Positions 43,327 to 51,162 of a DNA stretch of 64,000 bases are shown one piece after another. A program made the translations under genes and the position numbers. Under the pieces are notes generated by a model that was not told where the DNA came from, ran no database searches, and saw only the letters and a list, made by a program, of their open reading frames with translations. Origin of the DNA: Ruminococcaceae bacterium UBA1417 (GTDB lineage: Bacteria > Bacillota > Clostridia > Oscillospirales > Acutalibacteraceae); assembly GCA_002305575.1 (NCBI GenBank), contig DBPP01000024.1, positions 8,053 through 72,052 of the forward strand. Reading direction: 5' to 3'. Every line of letters starts with the position of its first letter. Position 1 is the first letter of the stretch.

Positions 43327-45405
43327 ATGCTCAAAAAATGGGGTCGCTATTTGGTGTGCGGCGTGCTGGTGGCTGCGATTTTTCTCGTGTATATTGGCCG
43401 CCTCGGACAATGGCAACTGCTGGACGGCGCGACGTATGCGCAGGAAGCCGTGGTGTCGAGCAGCTTCATCAAGCTGACCGGCGTGCGCGGGGAAATCCTC
43501 GACCGCAACGGCGAGGTGCTGGCCGGAAACCGCCCGGTTTACAACATCGTGTACAGCCGTTTGACGGAGGACGAAACGCAGCGCAACGCGACGCTGCTTG
43601 CGTTGGTCAAGCTCTTGGAATCGGTGGGCGCATCGTGGAATGACCGCTTGCCCATTGTGCTCGACGCGCGCGGCGCGTACGCCTTTGATTCGGAGCGCCA
43701 GAGCGAAATTGAAACGTTGAAATCGGAGAGCATGCTCGATCTGCCCGCCGATGCAGACGCCACCGCGTGTATGGCGGCGCTCGTCGAGCGGTATGGGATC
43801 GACAATACGGCGGATAAGGCCGATGTGCGCCGGATCGCGTCGGTCCGCTACAATCTGGAGCGCAGCGCGTTCAGCCGCACAAATCCGTGTGTGATTGCGC
43901 GCGACGTCGCCATGGAAACGGTTGAGATTGTCAGTGAGCGCGCGGCCGATCTGCCCGGCGTCGAAACGCAGGTGGACCAGACGCGCACGTACGGCGACGG
44001 CACCACGGCGCCGCACGTCGTCGGTACGCTCGGCGCGATTTCCGAGGAGCAGTACGCGGCGGCCGCCGAAGCGGGCAACACGTATTCCTCCTCGAACGTG
44101 TCCGGCTATGCCTACACGGATACGGTGGGACAAAGCGGCATAGAATTGGTTTTCGAATCGACGCTGCGCGGCAAAAACGGCAAGGAGACGATCGAGACGG
44201 ATTCCACCGGCGCGGTCGTTTCCACCACGGTGACGGACCCGCCCGAAGCGGGCGATTCCGTGTGGTTGACGATCGACAGCCGCCTGCAGCGCGCGGCCAA
44301 CACCTCGCTGGAGGCGTACATTTCGTCCGGATTGACGGAAGACTGCGTGGCGGGCGCGGCGGTCGCGCTCGATGTGAATTCCGGTGCGGTTCTGGCCTGC
44401 GTCTCTTACCCGACGTTTGACCTGAATCGCTACGCGACCGACGACGAATATCTGACGGAGCTTTACGCCGACGAGACACAGCCGCTTTTCAACCGCAGCC
44501 TGAACGGCATCTTTACGCCCGGTTCCTGCTTTAAGCCCCTTGTGGCGCTTGCGGCGCTTGAGGAAAATGTGATTGATCCCGAGGACACGCCCGTCGACTG
44601 CGACGGCGCGTACCATTATTATGCGCCGGATTACGAGCCGCGCTGTCTCGGCGAGCACGGCGAGGTCGATCTCACCGGCGCGCTCAGCCATTCCTGCAAC
44701 AGCTATTTCTTCGATGTGGGCCGGATGCTGACCATCCACCGAATGAGCACTTACGCGGAGCTTTTTGCGCTGGGCGAGGCGACTGGCTGCGAGTTGCCGG
44801 AAAGTGTGGGCATCATGTCGGATCCCAAGGAATACACGGAGCGCCACGGCGCCACGTGGTACGACGGCCTGACGATTCAGGCGGCGATTGGCCAGTGCGA
44901 CGACATGTTCACGCCGATTGAGTTGGCGACGTATTGCGCGATGATTGCGAACGGCGGCGTCCGCTACAAGACGCATTTCCTGGAGAAAATTACGGATTAC
45001 GACCGTGTGCTCACGCGGGAAACGGCTGAGCCGGAGATTGTGGAGAAAGTGGAAATTGAACAGGCGCATTTTGACGCCGTGCGCGCGGGCATGCGCGCGG
45101 TTTGTACCGAGGGTACCGCGGCCTCCGTCTTTTCGGATTTCGGCATTGCGGTGGCGGGCAAAACGGGTACCGCCGAAAACGCCGGCCATTCCGACAACCT
45201 GACGTTTATCGGCTATGCGCCGTATGATAACCCTGAGATTGCGGTGGCCGTCGTCATCGAATACGGCGGATCGGGAAATGCAGCCAAGGAAGTGGCCAAG
45301 TCTATTTTCGAGGCGTATTTCTACGGCGAAACGGAACCGGCCGACAACGACGGGGACAAGGGGCTTGCCGCGGCCGATACAGACGGGACGTCGGCCGAAG
45401 CTTGA
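43327..45405 (+). CDS. mrdA: Class B penicillin-binding protein (PBP2/MrdA type)
   Basis: 692 residues. One N-terminal membrane helix, a dimerisation domain opening with RGEILDRNGEVLAGNRP, and the transpeptidase domain with SxxK in GSCFKPLVAL near residue 400, SxN in SHSCNSYF and KTGTAEN near residue 615. It cross-links peptidoglycan during elongation. It is the last gene of the mre cluster. The C-terminal 25 residues are Asp/Glu-rich and probably disordered. Confidence 0.93.
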   Translation: MLKKWGRYLVCGVLVAAIFLVYIGRLGQWQLLDGATYAQEAVVSSSFIKLTGVRGEILDRNGEVLAGNRPVYNIVYSRLTEDETQRNATLLALVKLLESVGASWNDRLPIVLDARGAYAFDSERQSEIETLKSESMLDLPADADATACMAALVERYGIDNTADKADVRRIASVRYNLERSAFSRTNPCVIARDVAMETVEIVSERAADLPGVETQVDQTRTYGDGTTAPHVVGTLGAISEEQYAAAAEAGNTYSSSNVSGYAYTDTVGQSGIELVFESTLRGKNGKETIETDSTGAVVSTTVTDPPEAGDSVWLTIDSRLQRAANTSLEAYISSGLTEDCVAGAAVALDVNSGAVLACVSYPTFDLNRYATDDEYLTELYADETQPLFNRSLNGIFTPGSCFKPLVALAALEENVIDPEDTPVDCDGAYHYYAPDYEPRCLGEHGEVDLTGALSHSCNSYFFDVGRMLTIHRMSTYAELFALGEATGCELPESVGIMSDPKEYTERHGATWYDGLTIQAAIGQCDDMFTPIELATYCAMIANGGVRYKTHFLEKITDYDRVLTRETAEPEIVEKVEIEQAHFDAVRAGMRAVCTEGTAASVFSDFGIAVAGKTGTAENAGHSDNLTFIGYAPYDNPEIAVAVVIEYGGSGNAAKEVAKSIFEAYFYGETEPADNDGDKGLAAADTDGTSAEA

Positions 45406-45489
45406 GGGGGATGCTTTGGATGCTTCGACAAAAAATGACCTTGATTTTTGTTCTGGTGTGCTAAAATTTCAGAAGCGCCATTTTTATTT

Positions 45490-45518
45490 TTGACTATTGT
45501 GTTTTTATATGCTATTAT
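45490..45518 (+). promoter_or_regulatory. Promoter of the MinD-like gene
   Basis: TTGACT at 45490-45495, a 17-bp spacer and TATTAT at 45513-45518 in an A/T-rich gap. Confidence 0.65.
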
Positions 45519-45537
45519 ATTCAATGAGGTAATATCT

Positions 45538-46299
45538 ATGGGGACTGCTATCGTTGTCACATCCGGAAAAGGCGGTGTCGGGAAATCTACGGTTTCGCTC
45601 GGTTTGGCCGCGCGTTTTGCCGAAACCGGCGAACGCGTGCTGCTGATCGATTGCGACGCGGGCCTGCGCAGCCTCGACCGCATGACGGGCACGGAGGAAA
45701 CGCTCGTGTTTGACAGTTCCGATGTGGTTGCCGGGCGGTGTGCGCCGGCAGAGGCCATTTACCCCTGTGCGGCGATGCCCGGGGTATCTCTGCTGCCTGC
45801 CCCACAGAACGGGGAGGATCTTGTTCCAGCGCATGTGATGCGGCGGCTTGTGCCGATGCTCAAGCGATATTTTGACCGTGTGATTCTCGATTCACCGGCC
45901 GGCGTGGGGCGCGGGTTTCGTGCGGCTGCGGCTGCGGCGGACGGCGCGCTCATTGTGTGCAGTCCCGATCCCGTCTGCATACGCGACGCTTCGATCGTCC
46001 GCAGGCTTCTGCTGGAAATCGGCGTCGAGAAGCAGCGGCTGATCATCAACCGGTTTCAGAACACGTATTTCCGGCGTATTGCAGCCGCAGAGGACGGTGC
46101 GGCGCACGGCGTTTGCCGCGATCTGGATGATGTGATCGACCAGAGCGGCGTCCGCCTGATTGGCGTGGTGCCGGAGGACCCAAAACTCGCGGCGGCGTTT
46201 GCGCGCGGCCATCTGCCACCGGTGGATGCGCCGGGCTTTATGGCGCTTTCGCGTATTGCGGCGCGCGTCGGGGGCACACCCGTGCCGATCGGGATCTAA
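45538..46299 (+). CDS. MinD/ParA-family ATPase
   Basis: 253 residues. Deviant Walker A SGKGGVGKST near residue 9, LLIDCDAGLRSLDRM near residue 38 and a switch region VILDSPAGVGRG near residue 115. The pattern LIDCD-GLR-LD is MinD-like. However the C-terminus (SRIAARVGGTPVPIGI) has no evident amphipathic membrane helix, and no minC or minE is adjacent. It may position division or another envelope machine. The gene has its own promoter and follows the mre cluster. Confidence 0.8.
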   Translation: MGTAIVVTSGKGGVGKSTVSLGLAARFAETGERVLLIDCDAGLRSLDRMTGTEETLVFDSSDVVAGRCAPAEAIYPCAAMPGVSLLPAPQNGEDLVPAHVMRRLVPMLKRYFDRVILDSPAGVGRGFRAAAAAADGALIVCSPDPVCIRDASIVRRLLLEIGVEKQRLIINRFQNTYFRRIAAAEDGAAHGVCRDLDDVIDQSGVRLIGVVPEDPKLAAAFARGHLPPVDAPGFMALSRIAARVGGTPVPIGI

Positions 46300-46405
46300 A
46301 GCGGCGGTTTACTTCTTTTCATACATATTTGTTATAGATGGATGAGCAACATACGAAAACGGCAGATTAGGCTTCGGATTCGGAAAATTAAGGGAGGAAA
46401 TTTTT

Positions 46406-46807
46406 ATGAACATTGCACTGACCGCCCATGACGCGAAAAAAGAGCTGATGGTTCAGTTTTGTATCGCTTATTGTGGCATCCTGAGCCGCCACACGCTTTG
46501 TGCGACCGGTACGACCGGCAAGCTTGTTGCGGACGCTACGGGCCTCAACATACACCGCTTTTTGAGCGGCGAACAGGGCGGCGACCAGCAGATCGCGGCG
46601 CGCATCGCCTGCAATGAAATTGATCTTCTGCTCTTTTTCCGCGATTCCATGCAGGCGCAGATGCCGGAACCCCCTTATGACAAGAATCTGTTGCGGCTGT
46701 GCGACGTGCACAACATCCCGGTTGCGACGAACATTGCCACGGCTGAAGTGTTGATCCACGGCCTCGAGCGCGGCGACCTCGACTGGCGCGAGATCGTCAA
46801 GCTGTAA
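46406..46807 (+). CDS. mgsA: Methylglyoxal synthase
   Basis: 133 residues. Converts dihydroxyacetone phosphate to methylglyoxal and phosphate, a glycolytic bypass. Family motifs are IALTAHDAKKELM, ATGTTGKLV (phosphate loop), SGEQGGDQQIAARI with the catalytic Asp region, LLLFFRD and NIPVATNIATAE. The ATG follows GGGAGGAA. Confidence 0.97.
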   Translation: MNIALTAHDAKKELMVQFCIAYCGILSRHTLCATGTTGKLVADATGLNIHRFLSGEQGGDQQIAARIACNEIDLLLFFRDSMQAQMPEPPYDKNLLRLCDVHNIPVATNIATAEVLIHGLERGDLDWREIVKL

Positions 46808-46811
46808 ATCG

Positions 46812-46840
46812 GTTGACAACCGCATGAAAATGCGGTAGAG
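46812..46840 (+). promoter_or_regulatory. Promoter of the hisS-aspS operon
   Basis: A perfect TTGACA at 46812-46817, a 17-bp spacer and TAGAGT at 46835-46840. The spacer holds the inverted repeat CCGCAT-GAAA-ATGCGG (46819-46834). Confidence 0.6.
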
Positions 46841-46849
46841 TATAGGCAA

Positions 46850-47105
46850 TATCCGGCAATGACCGGGAGAAGTACCTGTGCGGACGGCACGGACAGAGAG
46901 CGCGGCCCGGGCTGAAAGCCGCGCGTGCAGGGCATGGGGAAAGACACCCGCGAGCCACACGAAAGTGCGTTTTCCGCGTTAAGGAGCTTTGAGGGAAAAG
47001 GGGGAAGTCTGCCCTTTTTTCGAAAAAGGGTGGCACCACGAAGGAAATTCGTCCCTTGTCGGCCGGGCAGGTCACATCTGCCGGCGGATAAGGGATTTTT
47101 ATTTG
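46850..47105 (+). ncRNA. T-box leader of hisS-aspS
   Basis: The leader fills the gap before hisS. Stem I is recognisable from GGGAGAAGTA and the loop CAGAGAG. The T-box sequence AGGGTGGCACCACG lies at 47027-47040, and a long hairpin with a T run (47051-47103) is the terminator; the T-box pairs instead to form the antiterminator when uncharged tRNA binds. The specifier region reads GACAC at 46943-46947, so either GAC (Asp) or CAC (His) could be read. The bulge TGGC would pair with a GCCA acceptor end, which favours tRNA-Asp (discriminator G) over bacterial tRNA-His (discriminator C). Confidence 0.85.
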
Positions 47106-47143
47106 CGCGCGGGTTCGCGCGTCAGAGTCAGAAAGGAATCGAT

Positions 47144-48433
47144 ATGGAATTGATCACAAAAGCGCCGAAAGGCACGAGAGACATTATCCCGGGCGAGTCC
47201 GAAAAATGGGCGTTCGTCGAAGACGTGATGGCCGGCGAGGCCGAGCTCAACGGCTTCTCCGAGATCCGCACGCCGGTGTTTGAGCACACCGAACTGTTTG
47301 AGCGCTCGGTCGGCGATACGACGGACGTCGTCGAAAAACAGATGTACACATTTACGGATAAGGGGGGCCGCTCGATCACGCTGCGCCCCGAGGGTACGGC
47401 CGGCGCGGTGCGCGCCATGCTCGAAAACGGCATGTACAACAACGGCTATCCGATCAAGATGTACTACAAGACCTCCTGCTACCGCTACGAAAAGCCGCAG
47501 GCCGGCCGCATGCGCGAGCTGCACCAGTTCGGCGTCGAGATGTTCGGCGCGGCGGAACCGGCGGCGGACGCGCAGGTGATCCTGCTGGGCAAATCCATCT
47601 TCGAGCGTCTCGGCCTCGGCGACGATGTGACGGTCGCGATCAATTCGATCGGCTGCCCCACATGCCGCGCCGAATACCACAAGGCGCTGAAAGCGTATTT
47701 TACGGCGCACAGGGATAAGCTCTGCGAGACCTGCAATTCGCGCCTGGAACGCAACCCGATGCGCATTCTGGATTGTAAGAGTCCCGTCTGCGGCGAAATT
47801 GCGAAGGGCGCGCCGAAAATTCTCGACTACCTCTGCGACGACTGCCGCGCGCACTTTGAGAAGGTGCAGGCGCTGCTCACCGCTGTCGGCGTGGATTTTA
47901 CAGTCGATCCCGGCATCGTCCGCGGCCTCGATTACTACACGCGCACGGTGTTTGAGTTTGTTTCCGAGCGCTTCGGTTACGCGCTCGGCGGCGGCGGCCG
48001 CTACGATGGGCTCGTCGAGGAAATCGGCGGCAAGCCGACCCCGGCGCTCGGCTTCGGCCTCGGCTTCGACCGCATCATGCTCGCGCTCGAGGAAGCGGGC
48101 GCCGAGTTCCCGGACGATGCGAAGTGTGAGCTCTATATTGCTTCCATGGGCGAAGCGGCGCAGCGAAAGGCCTTCACGCTGATCAACGACCTGCACCGCT
48201 GCGGCATCGCGGCGGACTGCGACCTGTGTGCCCGCGGGCTCAAGGCGCAGATGAAATATGCCGATAAAATCCGCGCGAAATACACGATTGTGCTCGGTGA
48301 CAACGAGCTCGAGAGCGGCAAAGCCGAGCTGAAAAACATGAAGACCGGCGAGAAGAAGAAGCTCTCCATCGGCGAGGATTTTGTCGACGTTTACCTGACG
48401 GAAACCACCGCGCAGGAGGATCTGTCCTTCTGA
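47144..48433 (+). CDS. hisS: Histidyl-tRNA synthetase
   Basis: 429 residues, class II synthetase. Motif 2 region CYRYEKPQAGRMRELHQFG near residue 110, the histidine loops GIVRGLDYYTRTVFEF near residue 258 and GGGGRYDGL, then an anticodon-binding domain (CELYIASMGEAAQRKA on). The ATG at 47144 follows AAAGGA. It is the first gene after the T-box and precedes aspS by 67 bp. Confidence 0.97.
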   Translation: MELITKAPKGTRDIIPGESEKWAFVEDVMAGEAELNGFSEIRTPVFEHTELFERSVGDTTDVVEKQMYTFTDKGGRSITLRPEGTAGAVRAMLENGMYNNGYPIKMYYKTSCYRYEKPQAGRMRELHQFGVEMFGAAEPAADAQVILLGKSIFERLGLGDDVTVAINSIGCPTCRAEYHKALKAYFTAHRDKLCETCNSRLERNPMRILDCKSPVCGEIAKGAPKILDYLCDDCRAHFEKVQALLTAVGVDFTVDPGIVRGLDYYTRTVFEFVSERFGYALGGGGRYDGLVEEIGGKPTPALGFGLGFDRIMLALEEAGAEFPDDAKCELYIASMGEAAQRKAFTLINDLHRCGIAADCDLCARGLKAQMKYADKIRAKYTIVLGDNELESGKAELKNMKTGEKKKLSIGEDFVDVYLTETTAQEDLSF

Positions 48434-48500
48434 CGCGTCGCCACAGGCGGCCGATGGCCGCCGCGCTATCCCATACAGAAAACAGAAAGAGGAAAAACTT

Positions 48501-50285
48501 ATGGTTCAGTCCAGAACACATACCTGTGGAGAGCTGCGGCTCTCCGACGCGGGCAAGACGGTCACGCTTTCCGGCTGGATGGAAAACATCCGCGAAGTCG
48601 GCAGCCATTTTGCCTTTGTCGTGCTCCGCGATTTTTACGGTACGACCCAGGTCGTCATTGAAACCGAAGAGATGATGGCGATCGTCAAACCCCTCAACAA
48701 GGAATCGACCATTTCGGTCACGGGCGTCGTGCGTGAGCGCGAGAGCAAAAACCCGAAGCAGCCGACCGGCGACATCGAGGTCGCGCCGACTGAGATCAAG
48801 GTGCTCGGCCGCTGCCGCTACAACGAGCTGCCGTTTGAGATCAACCGCTCGCGCGAGGCCGATGAAAGCCAGCGCCTCAAGTACCGCTACCTCGACCTGC
48901 GCAATCCGGCTGTGAAGAAAAACATCCTGCTGCGCTGCAATGTTGTTTCCGCGCTGCGCCAGGCCATGACCGAGCACGGCTTCCTCGAGATCACGACGCC
49001 GATCCTCACGGCTTCTTCGCCGGAAGGCGCGCGCGATTACCTCGTTCCGGCCAGAAAGCATCCCGGCAAGTTCTACGCGCTGCCGCAGGCGCCGCAGCAG
49101 TTCAAGCAGCTTCTGATGACGGCCGGTTTCGACCGCTATTTCCAGATCGCCCCGTGCTTCCGGGACGAGGACGCCCGCGGCGACCGTTCGCCCGGCGAAT
49201 TCTACCAGCTCGATATGGAGATGGCGTTTGCCACGCAGGAGGACGTATTCGCCGTGCTCGAGGATGTGTTGCCGCCGATTTTTGCGAAATACGGCACGTA
49301 CAACATCGCCTCCACCGCGCCGTTTACGCGCATCCCATACAAGCAGGCCATGGAGGAATTTGGCTCGGATAAGCCGGACCTGCGCATCGACCTGCGCGTG
49401 CAGGATGTCACGGACCTGCTGGCCGGCTGTGGATTCGGCCCGTTCGAGGGCAATGTCGTGAAGGCTGTGCCGGTCACAAACTGCAAGCTCGCGCGCAAGG
49501 CGGTCGATAAGCTCTGCGCGGATGTCGAGGTGCAGGCCGGCCAGAAGCCGTACTGGTTCAAGATGGACGAGTCCGGCGCGATTGCGGGCGGTATCGCAAA
49601 GTTTATCAACGCGAATCCGGAAACGGTCGCAGCCGTCACCGCGGCGCTTGGGCTGAAGCCGAACACGCTCGTCTTCCTTTCGGCCGGCAAGCTGACCGAA
49701 GCGCAGAAGACGGCCGGCGTGATGCGCCGGATGCTTGGCGCGGCCTGCGAGGGGCATATGGATAAGGAACGCTACGAATTCTGCTGGATCGTCGATTTCC
49801 CCATGTACGAGATCGGCGAGGAATCCGGCGAGCTCGAATTCTGCCACAACCCGTTCTCGATGCCGTCTGGCGGTATGGAGACGCTGTTGAAGGCCGAGCG
49901 CGGCGAGATTGACCCGCTCGACATTCTGGCCGACCAGTACGACCTCGTCTGCAATGGCGTGGAGCTCTCCTCCGGCGCAGTGCGCAACCACGACCCGGAG
50001 ATCATGGTCAAGGCTTTCGAAATGGTGCGCCTCGGCGAGGACGATGTGAAGGCGAAATTCCCGGCCATGTACAACGCGTTCTGCTACGGCGCGCCGCCGC
50101 ATGCGGGCATCGCGCCTGGCGTGGACCGCATGGTTATGCTGCTTTCGGGCGAGGAATCCATCCGCGAAGTCATTGCGTTCCCGATGAACAAGAGCGCGCA
50201 GGACGTTATGATGGACGCACCTTCTGCCGTTACGCAGGCGCAGCTTGACGAGCTGCACATCGCGCTGGTCGAGCCCGAAGCGTGA
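48501..50285 (+). CDS. aspS: Aspartyl-tRNA synthetase
   Basis: 594 residues, bacterial type. N-terminal OB fold (VTLSGWMENIREVGSHFAFV), catalytic core with YRYLDLRNP, motif 2 FRDEDARGDRSPGEF and motif 3 GVDRMVMLL near the C-terminus; the long insertion between is the bacterial GAD domain. It charges tRNA-Asp (or Asp/Asn if no asnS is present, which cannot be judged here). Second gene of the T-box operon. Confidence 0.97.
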   Translation: MVQSRTHTCGELRLSDAGKTVTLSGWMENIREVGSHFAFVVLRDFYGTTQVVIETEEMMAIVKPLNKESTISVTGVVRERESKNPKQPTGDIEVAPTEIKVLGRCRYNELPFEINRSREADESQRLKYRYLDLRNPAVKKNILLRCNVVSALRQAMTEHGFLEITTPILTASSPEGARDYLVPARKHPGKFYALPQAPQQFKQLLMTAGFDRYFQIAPCFRDEDARGDRSPGEFYQLDMEMAFATQEDVFAVLEDVLPPIFAKYGTYNIASTAPFTRIPYKQAMEEFGSDKPDLRIDLRVQDVTDLLAGCGFGPFEGNVVKAVPVTNCKLARKAVDKLCADVEVQAGQKPYWFKMDESGAIAGGIAKFINANPETVAAVTAALGLKPNTLVFLSAGKLTEAQKTAGVMRRMLGAACEGHMDKERYEFCWIVDFPMYEIGEESGELEFCHNPFSMPSGGMETLLKAERGEIDPLDILADQYDLVCNGVELSSGAVRNHDPEIMVKAFEMVRLGEDDVKAKFPAMYNAFCYGAPPHAGIAPGVDRMVMLLSGEESIREVIAFPMNKSAQDVMMDAPSAVTQAQLDELHIALVEPEA

Positions 50286-50893
50286 TGGGATTTTCCGAAG
50301 ACCAAAAGGTGTATGTGCGCGAGCGGTTCACGGATACGGACTTTACCGACAATGCGCTCACCGGCTTCACTTTTACAAAATGCGATTTCCGCGGCGTCGT
50401 GTTTTCGGGCGCGCTGCTGGAGCGCTGCCGGTTTACGGCCTGCACGTTCGATTTTGCGCGGCTCAACGACACGCTCTGCCGCGGCACGGCATTTGAAAAC
50501 TGCACGTTTGCGGCGGCGAGCCTGTTCGTCGCAGAATTCAAGGACTGCCGGTGCACGGGCTGCACGTTTGCGGGCGCAGATCTTACCGGCTGGACGGTGC
50601 GCGGCGGCGTGCTCGACTACTGCGTGCTGGACGGCTGCATGCTCCGCAAGCAGGATTTTTCCGGCGTGAGCCTTGTCGGCACGAATTTCAGCGACGCTGA
50701 TCTCGAGAAGGCCGATCTGTCGGGCTGCAATCTGACCGAGGCTGTTTTCCGCAACGCCAACCTCAAGGACGCCGACCTGCGCCGCGCGCAGTGGGACCGC
50801 ACCGATATCCGGTACGTCAAATTGCAGAACACGGCGATCGATCTGGACGGCGCGGTATATCTTGCGCACTGTCTCGGCGCCGTCGTGCGGTGA
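50285..50893 (+). CDS. Pentapeptide-repeat protein coupled to aspS
   Basis: 202 residues. Repeats of the A(D/N)LxX type run through the chain, clear in DADLEKADLSGCNLTEAVF and NANLKDADLRRAQW, less regular in the first half with Cys at many positions (CDF, CRF, CTF). They should build a right-handed four-sided helix. Its ATG overlaps the aspS stop by one base, so translation is coupled. Function is unknown; some members mimic DNA and protect gyrase, but nothing here shows that. Confidence 0.8.
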   Translation: MGFSEDQKVYVRERFTDTDFTDNALTGFTFTKCDFRGVVFSGALLERCRFTACTFDFARLNDTLCRGTAFENCTFAAASLFVAEFKDCRCTGCTFAGADLTGWTVRGGVLDYCVLDGCMLRKQDFSGVSLVGTNFSDADLEKADLSGCNLTEAVFRNANLKDADLRRAQWDRTDIRYVKLQNTAIDLDGAVYLAHCLGAVVR

Positions 50894-50938
50894 TCCAAAA
50901 AAATATATGGCCTGCGGCAGCGCATTTGCCGCGGGCAG

Positions 50939-50976
50939 AAAGCCGCCGGATGCTTCGCAGCGTGCCGCGCGGCTTT
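50939..50976 (+). terminator. Terminator of the hisS-aspS operon
   Basis: Arms AAAGCCGC and GCGGCTTT with TTTTG following. A second GC-rich hairpin lies just before it (about 50909-50936). Confidence 0.5.
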
Positions 50977-51012
50977 TGTGCGTTTCGCTCAAATTCTGCC
51001 CTTCTGCCGAAT

Positions 51013-51059
51013 TATGTATATCTTGTATTTTTTATTTGAATAAACACTACATCTAGTGC
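51013..51059 (+). promoter_or_regulatory. Pair of NrdR-box-like sites before nrdD
   Basis: ACACTACATCTAGTGC at 51044-51059 closely fits the NrdR box. A weaker copy, TATGTATATCTTGTAT at 51013-51028, starts exactly 31 bp upstream, the usual three-turn spacing. The nearer box ends 8 bp before the -35 hexamer. NrdR represses ribonucleotide reductase genes according to the dATP level. Confidence 0.65.
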
Positions 51060-51067
51060 GCATCCTC

Positions 51068-51096
51068 TTGACAGCGGTGGCGAAATGGACTATAAT
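51068..51096 (+). promoter_or_regulatory. Consensus promoter of the nrdD operon
   Basis: Perfect TTGACA at 51068-51073, 17-bp spacer, perfect TATAAT at 51091-51096. Confidence 0.85.
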
Positions 51097-51162
51097 CAAA
51101 ACTGCACGGATACGCGGCAATCGGCCGCGTGGAGGAAAACAGCAAGAAAGGATCACGGGAGA

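Noticed and set aside
48240..50258. Long minus-strand open frame opposite aspS
   Set aside because: The complement of a well-supported synthetase; no start signals.
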